Part shown: positions 26,546 to 35,783 of the stretch, piece after piece
Numbering within the stretch: the first letter of the stretch is position 1
Layout of the letters: every line of letters begins with the position of its first letter
Assembly: GCA_025351185.1 (NCBI GenBank)
Contig: JANXWJ010000118.1
Location: forward strand, 1-64,000
Direction of reading: 5' to 3'
From: Candidatus Nanopelagicales bacterium
GTDB lineage: Bacteria > Actinomycetota > Actinomycetes > S36-B12 > CAIYMF01
DNA length: 64,000 nucleotides
The notes under the pieces: generated by a model
Seen by the model: the letters and a program-made list of their open reading frames with translations, nothing else
Told to the model about the DNA's origin: nothing
The model's database searches: none
Position numbers and translations under genes: made by a program

Positions 26546-27181
26546 GTGTCCAACGACCTGCTCGTCCTGATCACCGGGGCGCTGACCACGGCGCTCGCGC
26601 TGGCCTTCGGCGTGCCGCAGTGGTTACACGTCCGGCGTACCGATTCGATCGCCGGGGTATCACTGCCGAGCATCATCAACACGCTGGTCTCGACCACTGC
26701 GTGGTTGGTCTATGGCGTGCATCTGCACGACATCTGGGTCACCCTCACGTCGATCGCGGGCTTGCCGGCGTTGGCTGCGACGTTCGTCGCCGTGATGCGC
26801 CGCAGCGACGAGCGCACCGGGATGTGGCTGCCGTTCACCTGGGCCGCCCTGCTCGCGGCAGCCGCAGCCACATCACCGTGGCTGCCGAGTCTGTTCCCCG
26901 CGTTCCTCGGCTGCTCCGTCCTCTGGTACGTCACGCCAGCAGCCCTCACCGCATGGCGCAGTCCTGACGTCTCCGGCATCGCGACCGGCACCTGGTTGCT
27001 GCTCGCGATGGACGCGGGAGTCGCTGGGACCTACGGGCTCGCGGCAGGCGTCACTGCCTACCTCGTCTACGCCATCGTGGCCATCACCGGTGCCGTCGCC
27101 GTACTGGCTCGAATCTGGTGGCGCTGGGCACCCGAGTGCGGCGAGTGCGCACCGCTCGGTGGCTGCACCTGCACCGCCTGA
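26546..27181 (+). CDS. Two-repeat SWEET/PQ-loop-like membrane protein
   Basis: This 211-aa protein has about seven hydrophobic segments. Residues 9-80 form one SemiSWEET-like triple-helix unit with the hallmark AFGVPQWLHVRRTDSIAGVS. A second, weaker unit covers about residues 120-195 (SVLWYVTPAALTAWRSPDVSGIATGTW). Bacterial SemiSWEETs usually have one unit and dimerise; a fused pair resembles eukaryotic SWEETs. They let sugars pass down a gradient. The C-terminus is an odd Cys-rich tail, CGECAPLGGCTC, that could bind a metal. The start is GTG with a weak ribosome site. Confidence 0.7.
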   Translation: MSNDLLVLITGALTTALALAFGVPQWLHVRRTDSIAGVSLPSIINTLVSTTAWLVYGVHLHDIWVTLTSIAGLPALAATFVAVMRRSDERTGMWLPFTWAALLAAAAATSPWLPSLFPAFLGCSVLWYVTPAALTAWRSPDVSGIATGTWLLLAMDAGVAGTYGLAAGVTAYLVYAIVAITGAVAVLARIWWRWAPECGECAPLGGCTCTA

Positions 27182-27215
27182 CGCACGGCCGCGGGCAACG
27201 GCCGTCGCCGACGCG

Positions 27216-28172
27216 TCAGTGCGGGCGGAAGGAGCTCTCGGGTGGCTCCGGTGCCGAGTGCTTGATCATGAGGTGTCGCGTGATCGTGTACTCCAGCACC
27301 GCCTCATGGCTCATATCCTTGCCGAACCCGCTCCCCTTCACGCCGCCGTGCGGCACCTCGGAGGCGATCGGCCAGTGGTCATTCACCCAGGTGACGCCCA
27401 CGTCGAGCCGGTGACTGACTCGTAGTGCGCGGCCCACGTCGCTGGTCCACACCGACGAGGCGAGGCCGTAGGCGCTGTCGTTTGCGAGGCGTACCGCGTC
27501 GTCCTCGTCGTCGAACGGCAGCACGACGAGCACCGGCCCGAAGACCTCTCCCTGCACGATCTCGCTGCGCTGGAGCCGTGCACCAAGTCTCGATGGTCGC
27601 GTGAGATGAGCGGACCGATGTCTGTCGCGCTGTCGCGGGGATCTCCGACGCGCACCGAGGCCGCCGTGGCGACCAGCGCATCCACGGCGTCGCCGTAGGC
27701 GGCGCGCTGCACGTACACCCGAGTTGCCGCCGTGCAGTCCTGGCCGCAGTTGTAGGTCGCCCCGAGCGTGACTGCACGGGCCATCGACGCGATGTCGGCG
27801 TCGGCGAACACGAGTGCGGACGCCTTGCCCGCGAGATCGAGATGGACCCGCTTCGCGTTCCGCGCAGCCGCGGTCATCACCGAGCGACCGGTGGCCGACG
27901 AACCGGTGATCGACACCATGTCGGTGCCGGGGCCGTCGACGAGCGCCTGACCCACGTCGCCTCCGCCGGTGACCAGGTTGAGCACACCGGGTGGCAGCCC
28001 GGCCTCGGGGGCGAGCCGGCTCAGCGCGAGGCTGGCACGTGGGGTCGCCGGCGCCGGCTTGAGCACCACGGCGTTTCCGGCCGCGAGGGCGGGGCCGATC
28101 TTCCGGATCGCCATGACGAGAGGGAAGTTCCACGGCGCGATGCTCCCGACGACACCGACCGGTCGCCATGGT
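27216..28172 (-). pseudogene. Aldehyde dehydrogenase, N-terminally truncated with internal deletion/frameshift
   Basis: Reading on the minus strand, GVVGSIAPWNFPLVMAIRKIGPALAAGNAVVLKPAP at the 5' edge is ALDH residue ~150 onward. ITGSSATGR, LDLAGKASALVF and YNCGQDCTAATR (catalytic Cys) follow. Near 27590 the frame breaks and about 40 residues are lost, because the next frame resumes at SEIVQGEVFGPVLVVLPF and ends normally (GGVKGSGFGKDMSHEAVLEYT). The glycine usual in LELGGK is Ala here. The wording resembles gamma-aminobutyraldehyde dehydrogenases, and it lies next to polyamine genes, so it probably once finished putrescine oxidation. Confidence 0.85.
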
Positions 28173-28181
28173 GTTCCGTCC

Positions 28182-29588
28182 TCAGCTGTTGAATCCGACG
28201 CCGAACCGGTCGAGCAGCCGCAACCAGGTCCCGCGGTCTCCGGTCACGTCCTCACGCGCCAGAGCCGCCTGGGTCGCGCGTACGAGCGGATAGCGCAGAG
28301 GCTCCGGCGGGAAGGGCACCGGTCGACGTCGGACGAGCGCCAGCTCCGTCCGCTCCGTCCGCGATCCGTCGAGGAGGTCGAGCGCGACCTGGGCGCCGAA
28401 CCTCGACGCTCCGACCCCCAGCCCGGTGTAGCCGAGGCTGTATGACACCCGGCCTCCCCAGGCGGTCCCGAAGAGCGGGGTGAAGCGCGACGTCGAGTCG
28501 ATCGCACCGGACCAGCGATGGGTGAACGAGAGACCGGCGAGCACGGGGAACGTCTCGAAGAAGTGACTCACGAGGAGCCGGTGCGAGGCATCGTTCTGCT
28601 CTCGTTCCGCTGTGACCCTTCCACCCCGGTGGTAGATCGCGTCGTAGCCGCCGAACAGGATCCGGTCGTCCGGCGTGCGCCGGTAGTAGTGGAACTGGTT
28701 CCCGGCGTCGGTGATCCCTTGGCCCTCAGCCCATCCCAGCAATGCGACCTGGTCCGCAGACAGCGGCTCCGTCACCAGCACGTGGTCGTAGACCGGAAGC
28801 ACCCAGTGGCGCAGCCGGCGTAGCGGAGGAGGTGACGCGTTGGTGGCGACCAGCACCTTCCGGGCGCGTACCGAACCGCGGTCTGTCACGACGCGCACCC
28901 CGTTGCCGTCGCGCTCGAGCCCGACGACCGGCGACGTCTCATGGACGCGTACGCCGAGCGTCAGCGCCGACCGTCGAAGTCCCCAGCACAGCCGAGCGGG
29001 GTCGACCAGGCCGCCGCCGGAGCGGACGCGGAGCGCCCCCAGGTAGGTCGGAGACGCGACGTCGGCGCGTGCCTCGTCAGCGTCGAGCAGCGTGACGTCC
29101 TCGCCGTACTCGCGGTGCTGGGCGTAGGCAGCCTCGATCGCTCTGGTCTGCAGCGGCGTCACGGCCACCAACGACTTGCCGACGAGGCGCAGGTCGGCGT
29201 CGATCCCCTCCCTCTCGACGAAGTCGGCGATCTCGCCGAGGTTGCGACGACCGAGGTCGATCAGCTGTTTCATCTCCGCCGGCCAGGTTGCCGCGCCGTG
29301 CGCTATGCCGTGGCTCAGCGACTCGGAGATGAATCCGCCGTTGCGCCCTGACGCACCGAAGCCGACGTACCGCGCCTCGAGGACCACGACGTCGGCCGAC
29401 GGATCGCGCCGCATCGCCTCGATCGCGGCCCACAGGCCGGTGAGGCCGCCGCCGATGACGACGAGGTCGGCGGTAGTCGGACCGCTGAGCGGCTCGCGCG
29501 GCGCCGGCCCGCCCCTGTCGTCGGTCCAGAAGGGCACCGGACGGGCATCGGACAACGCGCGCGACTGCTCGGCGGGCGAGATGGTCAT
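28182..29588 (-). CDS. FAD-dependent amine oxidoreductase (PuuB-like)
   Basis: This 468-aa DAO-fold flavoenzyme has an FAD loop LVVIGGGLTGLWAA (about residue 41 onward), RYVGFGASGRNGGFIS, KSLVAVTP and the C-terminal SLGYTGLGVGASRFGAQ, all close to gamma-glutamylputrescine oxidase. Such enzymes oxidise a primary amine to an aldehyde with H2O2 release. It lies just after the four PotABCD-type transport genes on the same strand and before a broken aldehyde dehydrogenase, which fits polyamine use. ATG 29588 is chosen; GTG 29612 would add eight residues. No puuA-like synthetase is in the window. Confidence 0.82.
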   Translation of the reverse strand: MTISPAEQSRALSDARPVPFWTDDRGGPAPREPLSGPTTADLVVIGGGLTGLWAAIEAMRRDPSADVVVLEARYVGFGASGRNGGFISESLSHGIAHGAATWPAEMKQLIDLGRRNLGEIADFVEREGIDADLRLVGKSLVAVTPLQTRAIEAAYAQHREYGEDVTLLDADEARADVASPTYLGALRVRSGGGLVDPARLCWGLRRSALTLGVRVHETSPVVGLERDGNGVRVVTDRGSVRARKVLVATNASPPPLRRLRHWVLPVYDHVLVTEPLSADQVALLGWAEGQGITDAGNQFHYYRRTPDDRILFGGYDAIYHRGGRVTAEREQNDASHRLLVSHFFETFPVLAGLSFTHRWSGAIDSTSRFTPLFGTAWGGRVSYSLGYTGLGVGASRFGAQVALDLLDGSRTERTELALVRRRPVPFPPEPLRYPLVRATQAALAREDVTGDRGTWLRLLDRFGVGFNS

Positions 29589-29634
29589 GCACGAGTCCGT
29601 AGCTGCGCGCACCGGACGTCGGCGACGCGAGGAC

Positions 29635-30726
29635 TCATGACGTTCCTTCGAGGAGGACGGCCTTGTCCGGATCCCAGGCCAGGTGCACGATCGCGTCCCG
29701 GTGCGCCTCAGGCACGCCCGGACGGGTGTGCAGCAGCGGCTCGCTCAACCCCTCGACCACGATCGCGACAGTCGACACGCCGCCGTAGAACTGCGTCTCG
29801 AGCACGCGGCCTGACACCAGCGACTGCGACTCCTCGACCAGCGTGGTGTCCTCCGGGCGTACGACCAGACGCGCCGGCCCTGTCACGGGTCCGTTCACCG
29901 CCCTGCCGGGGAGGACACGGTCGCCGACGCGCAGGCCGCCCTCCGCTGCGACGCCGGTGAAGACGTTGCTGGTGCCGATGAAGTCGGCCACGAAGAAGTT
30001 TACCGGACGCTGGTAGAGGTCGATCGGAGCAGCGATCTGCTGCACCCGCCCGTCGGCCATGACAGCGATGCGGTCAGCCATCGACATCGCCTCCTCCTGG
30101 TCGTGGGTGACCACGACGAAGGTGATCCCGACCTCGTGCTGCAGTCGCTTGAGCTCGAGCTGCATCTCGGCGCGCACCTTGCGGTCGAGCGCCGACAAGG
30201 GCTCGTCGAGGAGCAGGAGCCGCGGGCGCTTGACGATGGCGCGCGCCAGGGCGACGCGTTGGCACTGACCACCCGAGAGCTGGCTCGGGCGTCGCTTCGC
30301 GAGCCCGCTCAGCCCGACGGTGACGAGCACCTCGTCGACTCGGTGGCGGATCTCTGCCTTCGGTCGCCCCTCCCGCTCCAACCCGTAGGCGATGTTGCGC
30401 TCGACCGACATGTGCGGGAACAGGGCGTACGACTGGAACATGAGGTTGACCGGACGACGGTTCGGCGGTGAGCCGAGGAGGTCGTCCTCGCCGAGCAGCA
30501 CCCGTCCCGAGTCCGGCTGCTCGAACCCGGCGAGCACGCGGAGCAGCGTCGTCTTGCCGCAGCCGGAAGGGCCGAGGAGGGCGAAGAACTCGTTCTCCGC
30601 GATCTCGAGGCTCACCTCGTCGAGGGCGACCACGTCGCCGAAGCGACGCGACACACCCTCGATCCGGACCAAGGGGTGCGCGAGGGTGCCGGTCGCCCCC
30701 GCGGGAGCTGTGGGAGATGTCGTCAT
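29635..30726 (-). CDS. potA: Polyamine-type ABC transporter ATPase
   Basis: This 363-aa ATPase of the spermidine/putrescine (MOI) class has Walker A GPSGCGKT at 52-59, Q-loop MFQSYALFPHMSV, signature LSGGQ at 150-154, Walker B LLLLDEP, D-loop SALD and switch His in VVTHDQEEAMSMADR, then TOBE domains. The residue after the signature is Cys (LSGGQCQR) where Gln is usual. It powers import through the two permeases encoded upstream. The order potD-potB-potC-potA-FAD oxidase with overlaps of 1-11 bp or short gaps indicates one operon. Confidence 0.9.
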   Translation of the reverse strand: MTTSPTAPAGATGTLAHPLVRIEGVSRRFGDVVALDEVSLEIAENEFFALLGPSGCGKTTLLRVLAGFEQPDSGRVLLGEDDLLGSPPNRRPVNLMFQSYALFPHMSVERNIAYGLEREGRPKAEIRHRVDEVLVTVGLSGLAKRRPSQLSGGQCQRVALARAIVKRPRLLLLDEPLSALDRKVRAEMQLELKRLQHEVGITFVVVTHDQEEAMSMADRIAVMADGRVQQIAAPIDLYQRPVNFFVADFIGTSNVFTGVAAEGGLRVGDRVLPGRAVNGPVTGPARLVVRPEDTTLVEESQSLVSGRVLETQFYGGVSTVAIVVEGLSEPLLHTRPGVPEAHRDAIVHLAWDPDKAVLLEGTS

Positions 30727-31493
30727 ACCGAGTCCGTAAGTCGAGTGATGCGCTGAGCGGCGAGGACCGCGGTGAAGCTGACGAGCATGAGCAGGCTGGC
30801 GAGCGCGTTGATCTCGGGGGTCACGCCGAAGCGCACCATCGAGTAGATGACGATCGGAAGGGTGGGCGTGGTCGGACCGTCGGTGAAGAAGGCGATGACG
30901 AACTCGTCGAGCGACAGCGTGAACACCAGGAGCCCGCCCGCGATGATCGCCGGCATGATCGACGGGACGGTGATCCTCAGGAAGGTCGACACGGCCCCTG
31001 CGCCCAGGTCTCGCGATGCTTCCTCCAGCGAGCTGTCGACCTGCGACATCCGCGCCTTGACCACGGCCGCGACGAACGCGATCCCGAACACGACGTGGGC
31101 GAGCAGGACCGAGTGCAGCCCCAGGGTCACGGAGACCAGCGAGAAGAAGGCCAGCAGCCCGATGCCCAGGACGATGTCGGGCATGATCGCGGGCGCCAGT
31201 GCGAAGGCGTCGAGGAGCCCGGACCGCGAATGTCGTTGCAGGCCGACGGCCAGCAACGTCCCGAGAACGACGGAGAGCGCCGTCGCGCCGACAGCGACCA
31301 CGAGGGTGTTGCCGAGCCCCCGCAGCACGTCCGCGTCACCGGCGAGGACGGAGTACCACCGCGTGCTGAATCCGCCCCACGAGAACGGGGACGACGAGGC
31401 GTTGAAGGACAGCACCACCAGCACGACGATCGGCAGGTAGAGGAAGGCGTAGGTGATGACGAAGGGCACTCGGAGCCAGCGGAGGCTACGCAT
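30723..31493 (-). CDS. potC: Polyamine-type ABC permease, PotC-like
   Basis: This 256-aa inner-membrane permease has six helices and the BPD motif EEASRDLGAGAVSTFLRITVPSIMP, the loop that docks on the ATPase. It begins WLRVPFVITYAFLYLPIVVLVVLSFNAS, the standard PotC opening. ATG 31493 lies inside the end of potB (8-bp overlap); a GTG directly before it is also possible. Its stop overlaps the potA start by 4 bp. Confidence 0.9.
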   Translation of the reverse strand: MRSLRWLRVPFVITYAFLYLPIVVLVVLSFNASSSPFSWGGFSTRWYSVLAGDADVLRGLGNTLVVAVGATALSVVLGTLLAVGLQRHSRSGLLDAFALAPAIMPDIVLGIGLLAFFSLVSVTLGLHSVLLAHVVFGIAFVAAVVKARMSQVDSSLEEASRDLGAGAVSTFLRITVPSIMPAIIAGGLLVFTLSLDEFVIAFFTDGPTTPTLPIVIYSMVRFGVTPEINALASLLMLVSFTAVLAAQRITRLTDSV

Positions 31494-32382
31494 CACGGCC
31501 GCCGGTCGAGACGCGACGCGACGCCCAGGACTGCAGCACGAAGAGCACGACCAGGAACACGATCACGGCGAGCGCCAGGACTGCGCCGAACGGCCAGTCG
31601 CGCGCCTTGAGGAACTGGTCCCGGATGACGTTGCCGACCATCACGGTCTTCCCGCCGCCTAGCAGCTCCGGGACGATGAAGTTGCCCAGACTCGGGACGA
31701 ACACGAACAGGGCGCCGGTGATGACTCCGGGCAGCGTCAGCGGCAGCGTGACGTCGAAGAACGTCCTCGCCCGTCCGGCACCGAGGTTGGCCGCGGCCTC
31801 GCGCAGCTGAGGATCCAGCCGTTCGATCGAGGCGTAGACCGGCAGGATCATCAGGGGCAGGTAGGCGTAGACCAGCCCGGCGACGACGGCGCCACGGGTG
31901 TAGAGCAGCTCGAGCGGACGGTCGATGAGCCCTGCGCCGACGAGCGCCTGGTTGACGACTCCCTCGGAGTTGAGCAGGACGATCCACGCATAGGTACGGA
32001 TCAAGAAGTTGGTCCAGAACGGCAGCACGACGAGGATCAACGCGACCGTTCGCCACCGTTTCGGCAGCATCGCGATCGCGTACGCCGTCGGATAGCCGAG
32101 CAGCAGCGCGATCGTGGTCGTGATGCCGGCGATCGCCAACGAGCTCCCGAGCACCGCGGTGTAGATCGGGTCGAGCGCGCGGGTGAAGTTGTCGAGGGTG
32201 GGAGTGAAGACCACGCCCCCGAAGCGACCTCGCGTGAAGATCGTGTAGACGAGGATCAGAGCGATCGGGATGGCCATGAACGCGAGCAGGTAGAGCAGCC
32301 CCGGGCCGAGCAGAGCGGTGCGCTCGACCAGGGCGCGACGCCTCGCGGCTCCGCGCCCTGGTGCGATCGGACCTGCGGTCAT
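31486..32382 (-). CDS. potB: Polyamine-type ABC permease, PotB-like
   Basis: This 298-aa permease has six helices. LLGPGLLYLLAFMAIPIALILVYTIF opens it, LPFWTNFLIRTYAW is a PotB hallmark, and REAAANLGAGRARTFFDVTLP is the ATPase-docking motif. The ATG shares one base with the potD stop (TGATG), so the two are translationally coupled. It pairs with PotC to form the membrane channel. Confidence 0.9.
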   Translation of the reverse strand: MTAGPIAPGRGAARRRALVERTALLGPGLLYLLAFMAIPIALILVYTIFTRGRFGGVVFTPTLDNFTRALDPIYTAVLGSSLAIAGITTTIALLLGYPTAYAIAMLPKRWRTVALILVVLPFWTNFLIRTYAWIVLLNSEGVVNQALVGAGLIDRPLELLYTRGAVVAGLVYAYLPLMILPVYASIERLDPQLREAAANLGAGRARTFFDVTLPLTLPGVITGALFVFVPSLGNFIVPELLGGGKTVMVGNVIRDQFLKARDWPFGAVLALAVIVFLVVLFVLQSWASRRVSTGGRDA

Positions 32383-33524
32383 CAGCTTGCGGTGACCTCG
32401 GTGACGATCTTGGAGTAGAGCGGTGCACCGGCGCCGAGGTCTACGAGGCCCTCGCCCTTGAGCAGCTCGGTCGGCGTGATCCCGAGGTTGGGGTAGGACT
32501 CCGCGAGCTTGGCCGCGACCGCGTCCATCGCCGGCTTGTTGGGGACCTTGTAGAGGATGTTCTCCACGACCCACGACTGCACCTTCGCGTCGAGGACGTA
32601 GTTGATGAACGCGTGAGCGGCCTCCTTGTTCTTGGAGGTCTTGAGGATCACCATCGTGTCGGCCCAGAGGTCGCTGCCCTCCTTGGGCACCACGAACTTG
32701 ATCTTCGGGTTCTTCGCGATGCCGTAGTTGCACCAGCCATCCCAGGCCTCGACCATGACGGCCTCACCCGACACCAGCCGGTCGTAGAACGTCGTGTCGT
32801 CGTAGGCGAGCAGCGTGGGCTTCGTCGCCGTGAGCGTCGACTTGACCTTGTCCAGCTCCGCCGGGTCGACGGTGTTGGCGGAGTAGCCGAGCAGCTTCTG
32901 GGCGGGGAGCATGAGCCAGCGGTCGGTGGCGAGCATGGTCGTCTTGCCCTTGACGTCGGCGGCGGGCGAGAGCAGGTCGTTCCAGCTCGTCGGTGCGGTC
33001 TTCACCAGGTCGCTGCGGTAGCACAGACCCGTGGTTCCCCAGGAGTACGGGACGGAGTAGACGTTGCCGATGTCGTAGGTCAGCTTGCTCGCCTCGGGGT
33101 AGAGGTTGCTCAGGTTGGGCACCAGGTCGGGGTGGATCGGCTCGAGCAGACCCTGGGCGGCAAGTGCCTGCGCGAACGGACCGGAGACGAACGCGACGTC
33201 GATGCCCGAGTCGGTGCCCGCCGTCAGCTTGGCCATGATCTCTTCGTTGGTGGCGTGGTAGGAGACCGTGACCTTGGGCCCGACCGCCTTCTCGAAGTTG
33301 GCCGGCAGGTCCGCCGGCATGTAGTCCTTCCAGTTGTCGACCACGAGCGACTGCTTGCTCAGGTCGGCCTTGGCGTCCAGCGATGCGCTCGGCAGCGTCG
33401 AGGACGCGTCGCTCGTCGCTGGGCCGCCGGTGCTGCCGCCGCAGGCTGCGAGGGCGAGAGTCGAGGCGAGCGCGCCCGCGACGAGCCAGGTGGCGCGAGG
33501 GGGCGCAGGAACGTGTCGTCGCAT
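32382..33524 (-). CDS. potD: Polyamine-type substrate-binding lipoprotein, PotD-like
   Basis: This 380-aa extracytoplasmic binding protein has a signal peptide with lipobox ALAACGG (Cys28). The mature part starts after a Ser/Thr-rich linker with LVVDNWKDYMPADLPANFEKAVG, close to PotD/PotF (W-x-Y-opening). Further marks are VSYHATNEEIMAKL, DVAFVSGPFAQAL, VPYSWGTTGLCYRSD and EAWDGWCNYG. GGGAG lies 7 nt before the ATG. Substrate preference (putrescine, spermidine or a related amine) cannot be decided. It is the first gene of the operon, divergent from a TetR gene 231 bp away. Confidence 0.9.
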   Translation of the reverse strand: MRRHVPAPPRATWLVAGALASTLALAACGGSTGGPATSDASSTLPSASLDAKADLSKQSLVVDNWKDYMPADLPANFEKAVGPKVTVSYHATNEEIMAKLTAGTDSGIDVAFVSGPFAQALAAQGLLEPIHPDLVPNLSNLYPEASKLTYDIGNVYSVPYSWGTTGLCYRSDLVKTAPTSWNDLLSPAADVKGKTTMLATDRWLMLPAQKLLGYSANTVDPAELDKVKSTLTATKPTLLAYDDTTFYDRLVSGEAVMVEAWDGWCNYGIAKNPKIKFVVPKEGSDLWADTMVILKTSKNKEAAHAFINYVLDAKVQSWVVENILYKVPNKPAMDAVAAKLAESYPNLGITPTELLKGEGLVDLGAGAPLYSKIVTEVTAS

Positions 33525-33755
33525 GTGCGGGCTCCCGAATGTCTTCGTCCCGGGCAGCCGCCCGGTACTTACGGCCCGATGCCGTGTGGCCGGGAGTGTT
33601 GCATCCGGACTCAGTGAAGGGCAAGGGTCAACGCTCAACGTCTTCAGGCTGTTACACGATCTTCTGAATTTGGGTTCAACAAGTGCCACACTCCAGGGGC
33701 GCCTGGTGCCGGCCCGGTCGGACAGGTAGGGTTCGGCGGCCGAGAGGGGGAGGAT

Positions 33756-34373
33756 GTGACGAGACCGAAGCGCCGGGTCGAGCGCCGCGCCGACCTGGTC
33801 GAGGCTGCGCGCAAGGCGATGCTCGAGCACGGAGCGTCGGTGCGCCTCAACCAGGTGGCCGAGCAGGCCGGTCTCACCTCGGGTGCCGTGCTCTACCACT
33901 ACCCGGACCTGCAGGACCTTCTCCTCGATGCCAACCGGGCGGGCATGGAACGGTTCTACGACATGCGGGTGCGGGCCATCGAGGGCATCGCCGACCCGGC
34001 TCGTCGACTCATCATCACCATCGCGACCGGTCTCCCGGTCGACAGCGAGGACGACGACGTGCGGCTGCTCTGCGAGCTCGGTGGCGCTGCGGCGCGCAGC
34101 ACCGTCTACGCCGCGCTGCTGACGTCGCTGTTCGACCGCCAGGTCGCGATGTACCAGGTGATCCTCGAGTCGGGCTCGGCCCAGGGCGTGTTCGCCCTCT
34201 CGGGCAGCTCGTTGCTGATCGCACGCAACCTGGTCGCGCTCGAGGACGCCTACGGCTACCGGATGATGGCGCGTCACCCCACGATCGACCACGCCGCGGC
34301 CAGCCGGCTCATCCTCGACTACGCCCGGCTCGCCACCGGCCATCCGCTGCCTATCGACGTCGAGGTGGGCTGA
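33756..34373 (+). CDS. TetR/AcrR-family regulator beside the polyamine operon
   Basis: This 205-aa regulator has an HTH at about residues 25-60 (HGASVRLNQVAEQAGLTSGAVLYHYPDLQDLLLDANRAG) and a C-terminal domain with LLCELGGAAARSTVYAALLTSLFDRQVAMYQ, a BetI/TetR_C_6-like feature. Transcribed away from potD and leading the GT-kinase-SIS genes after 72 bp, it is placed to control both sides. A loose TGAA-N6-TTCA repeat at 33665-33678 and AT-richer DNA at 33640-33700 are possible sites. The ligand may be a polyamine or an amino sugar (inference). Confidence 0.85.
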   Translation: MTRPKRRVERRADLVEAARKAMLEHGASVRLNQVAEQAGLTSGAVLYHYPDLQDLLLDANRAGMERFYDMRVRAIEGIADPARRLIITIATGLPVDSEDDDVRLLCELGGAAARSTVYAALLTSLFDRQVAMYQVILESGSAQGVFALSGSSLLIARNLVALEDAYGYRMMARHPTIDHAAASRLILDYARLATGHPLPIDVEVG

Positions 34374-34445
34374 CACCAGCACGATCTGACCGCCAGGCGC
34401 CGACACAAGACCCGCCATCGATCCCCGCGACCCGAGAGAGTGCCG

Positions 34446-35783
34446 ATGAACACTCGCCCGTTCACCATCCTGTTCGTGCCGGAGTCGGCCTTCGGGCCCA
34501 CCAACCAGTGCATCGGCGTCGGCGACGTGCTGCGTCGGCGCGGTCATCGCGTGGTCTTCGCCGCGGAGGCGTCCTGGAAGGGCAAGCTCACCGCGCTCGG
34601 CTTCGAGGAGGACCTCGTCGACCTCGCGCCACCGCCCGAGCGGGTCGAGGGTGAGGACGTCGAGCTCGACGCCGGACAGTTCTGGAAGGACTTCATCCGC
34701 GACACCGCGCCTGAGTTCCGCAAGACGACCGTCGAGCAGCTCGAGACGTTCATGGCACCGACCTGGCAGGCGCTCGTCGACGGCGCCCTGTACTGCGAGC
34801 CGCAGCTGCGGGCGATCATCGAGCGAGTGCAGCCCGACGTCATCGTCGAGGACAACGTGATCGCCTTCCCGGCGCTGACGACCGCAGGCGTGCCGTTCGT
34901 CCGCATCATGTCGTGCAACCCGCTCGAGATGACGGGAACAGACCTACCTCCGGCCTACTCCGGTCTTCCGATCGAGGACCGTTCGGAGTGGGGGTCGTTC
35001 CGCGCGGAGTACGACCGCACGCATCGACCGATGTGGACGTCGTTCAACGCGTGGGTCGTGGAGCAGGGTGCGGATCCACTGCCCGACCTCGAGTTCATCC
35101 ACGCCAGCAAGGACGCCAACCTCTATGTCTTCCCCGAAGAGGCCGACTACACCGACGAACGCCCGCTCGACTCAACGTGGCACCGGATGGACTCCAGCGT
35201 GCGCGGCACCGACCAGCAGTACGTCGTGCCCGCAGCCGTCATCGAGCGGGCCGAGGGCAGCGCGCTCGTCTACCTCTCGCTCGGCTCGCTCGGCAGCGCC
35301 GACGTCGACCTCATGCGCCGGCTCGTCGACGTGCTCGGGCGCACGCCGCACCGCTTCATCGTGAGCAAGGGTCCGCAGCACGCGGAGTTCGAGCTCGCCG
35401 ACAACATGGTCGGGGCCGAGTTCCTGCCACAGACCACGTTGATCCCGCAGGTCGATGCCGTCATCACACACGGCGGCAACAACACGACGACCGAGGCGCT
35501 GCACTTCGGCAAGCCGATGATCCTGCTGCCACTGTTCTGGGACCAGTACGACAATGCCCAGCGCATGGACGAGCTCGGCTTTGGGGTCCGGCTCGCGACG
35601 TACGCGTTCACCGACGCGGAGATGGACGCGGCGCTGGCGACGGTGCTGGCACCGGACAAGCGTGCGGAGCTCGCGGCTGTCGGCGAGCGCATCCGCACCC
35701 GGGACGGTCTCGTGCACGGCGCTGACGTCATCGAACGAGTCGCGCGCGACCATGCCGAGCGCACGGGCGGCGCGTCCGCGTGA
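34446..35783 (+). CDS. GT1-like (MGT-type) glycosyltransferase
   Basis: This 445-aa GT-B enzyme of the macrolide/UDP-glucuronosyltransferase type has an N-terminal acceptor half beginning ILFVPESAFGPTNQCIGVGDVLRRRGH. Its C-terminal donor half has LVYLSLGSLGSADVDLM and the nucleotide-sugar signature ITHGGNNTTTEALHFGKPMILLPLFWDQYDNAQR. It transfers a sugar to a small acceptor; there is no membrane anchor. CGAGAGAG precedes ATG 34446. It overlaps the kinase gene by 4 bp (GTGA) and lies downstream of TetR. The acceptor is unknown; its location suggests an amine or amino-sugar compound. Confidence 0.85.
   Translation: MNTRPFTILFVPESAFGPTNQCIGVGDVLRRRGHRVVFAAEASWKGKLTALGFEEDLVDLAPPPERVEGEDVELDAGQFWKDFIRDTAPEFRKTTVEQLETFMAPTWQALVDGALYCEPQLRAIIERVQPDVIVEDNVIAFPALTTAGVPFVRIMSCNPLEMTGTDLPPAYSGLPIEDRSEWGSFRAEYDRTHRPMWTSFNAWVVEQGADPLPDLEFIHASKDANLYVFPEEADYTDERPLDSTWHRMDSSVRGTDQQYVVPAAVIERAEGSALVYLSLGSLGSADVDLMRRLVDVLGRTPHRFIVSKGPQHAEFELADNMVGAEFLPQTTLIPQVDAVITHGGNNTTTEALHFGKPMILLPLFWDQYDNAQRMDELGFGVRLATYAFTDAEMDAALATVLAPDKRAELAAVGERIRTRDGLVHGADVIERVARDHAERTGGASA

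Noticed and set aside
33665-33678. TGAA-N6-TTCA as the TetR operator for the pot operon
   Set aside because: The repeat is too short and imperfect to call; mentioned only in the TetR entry.
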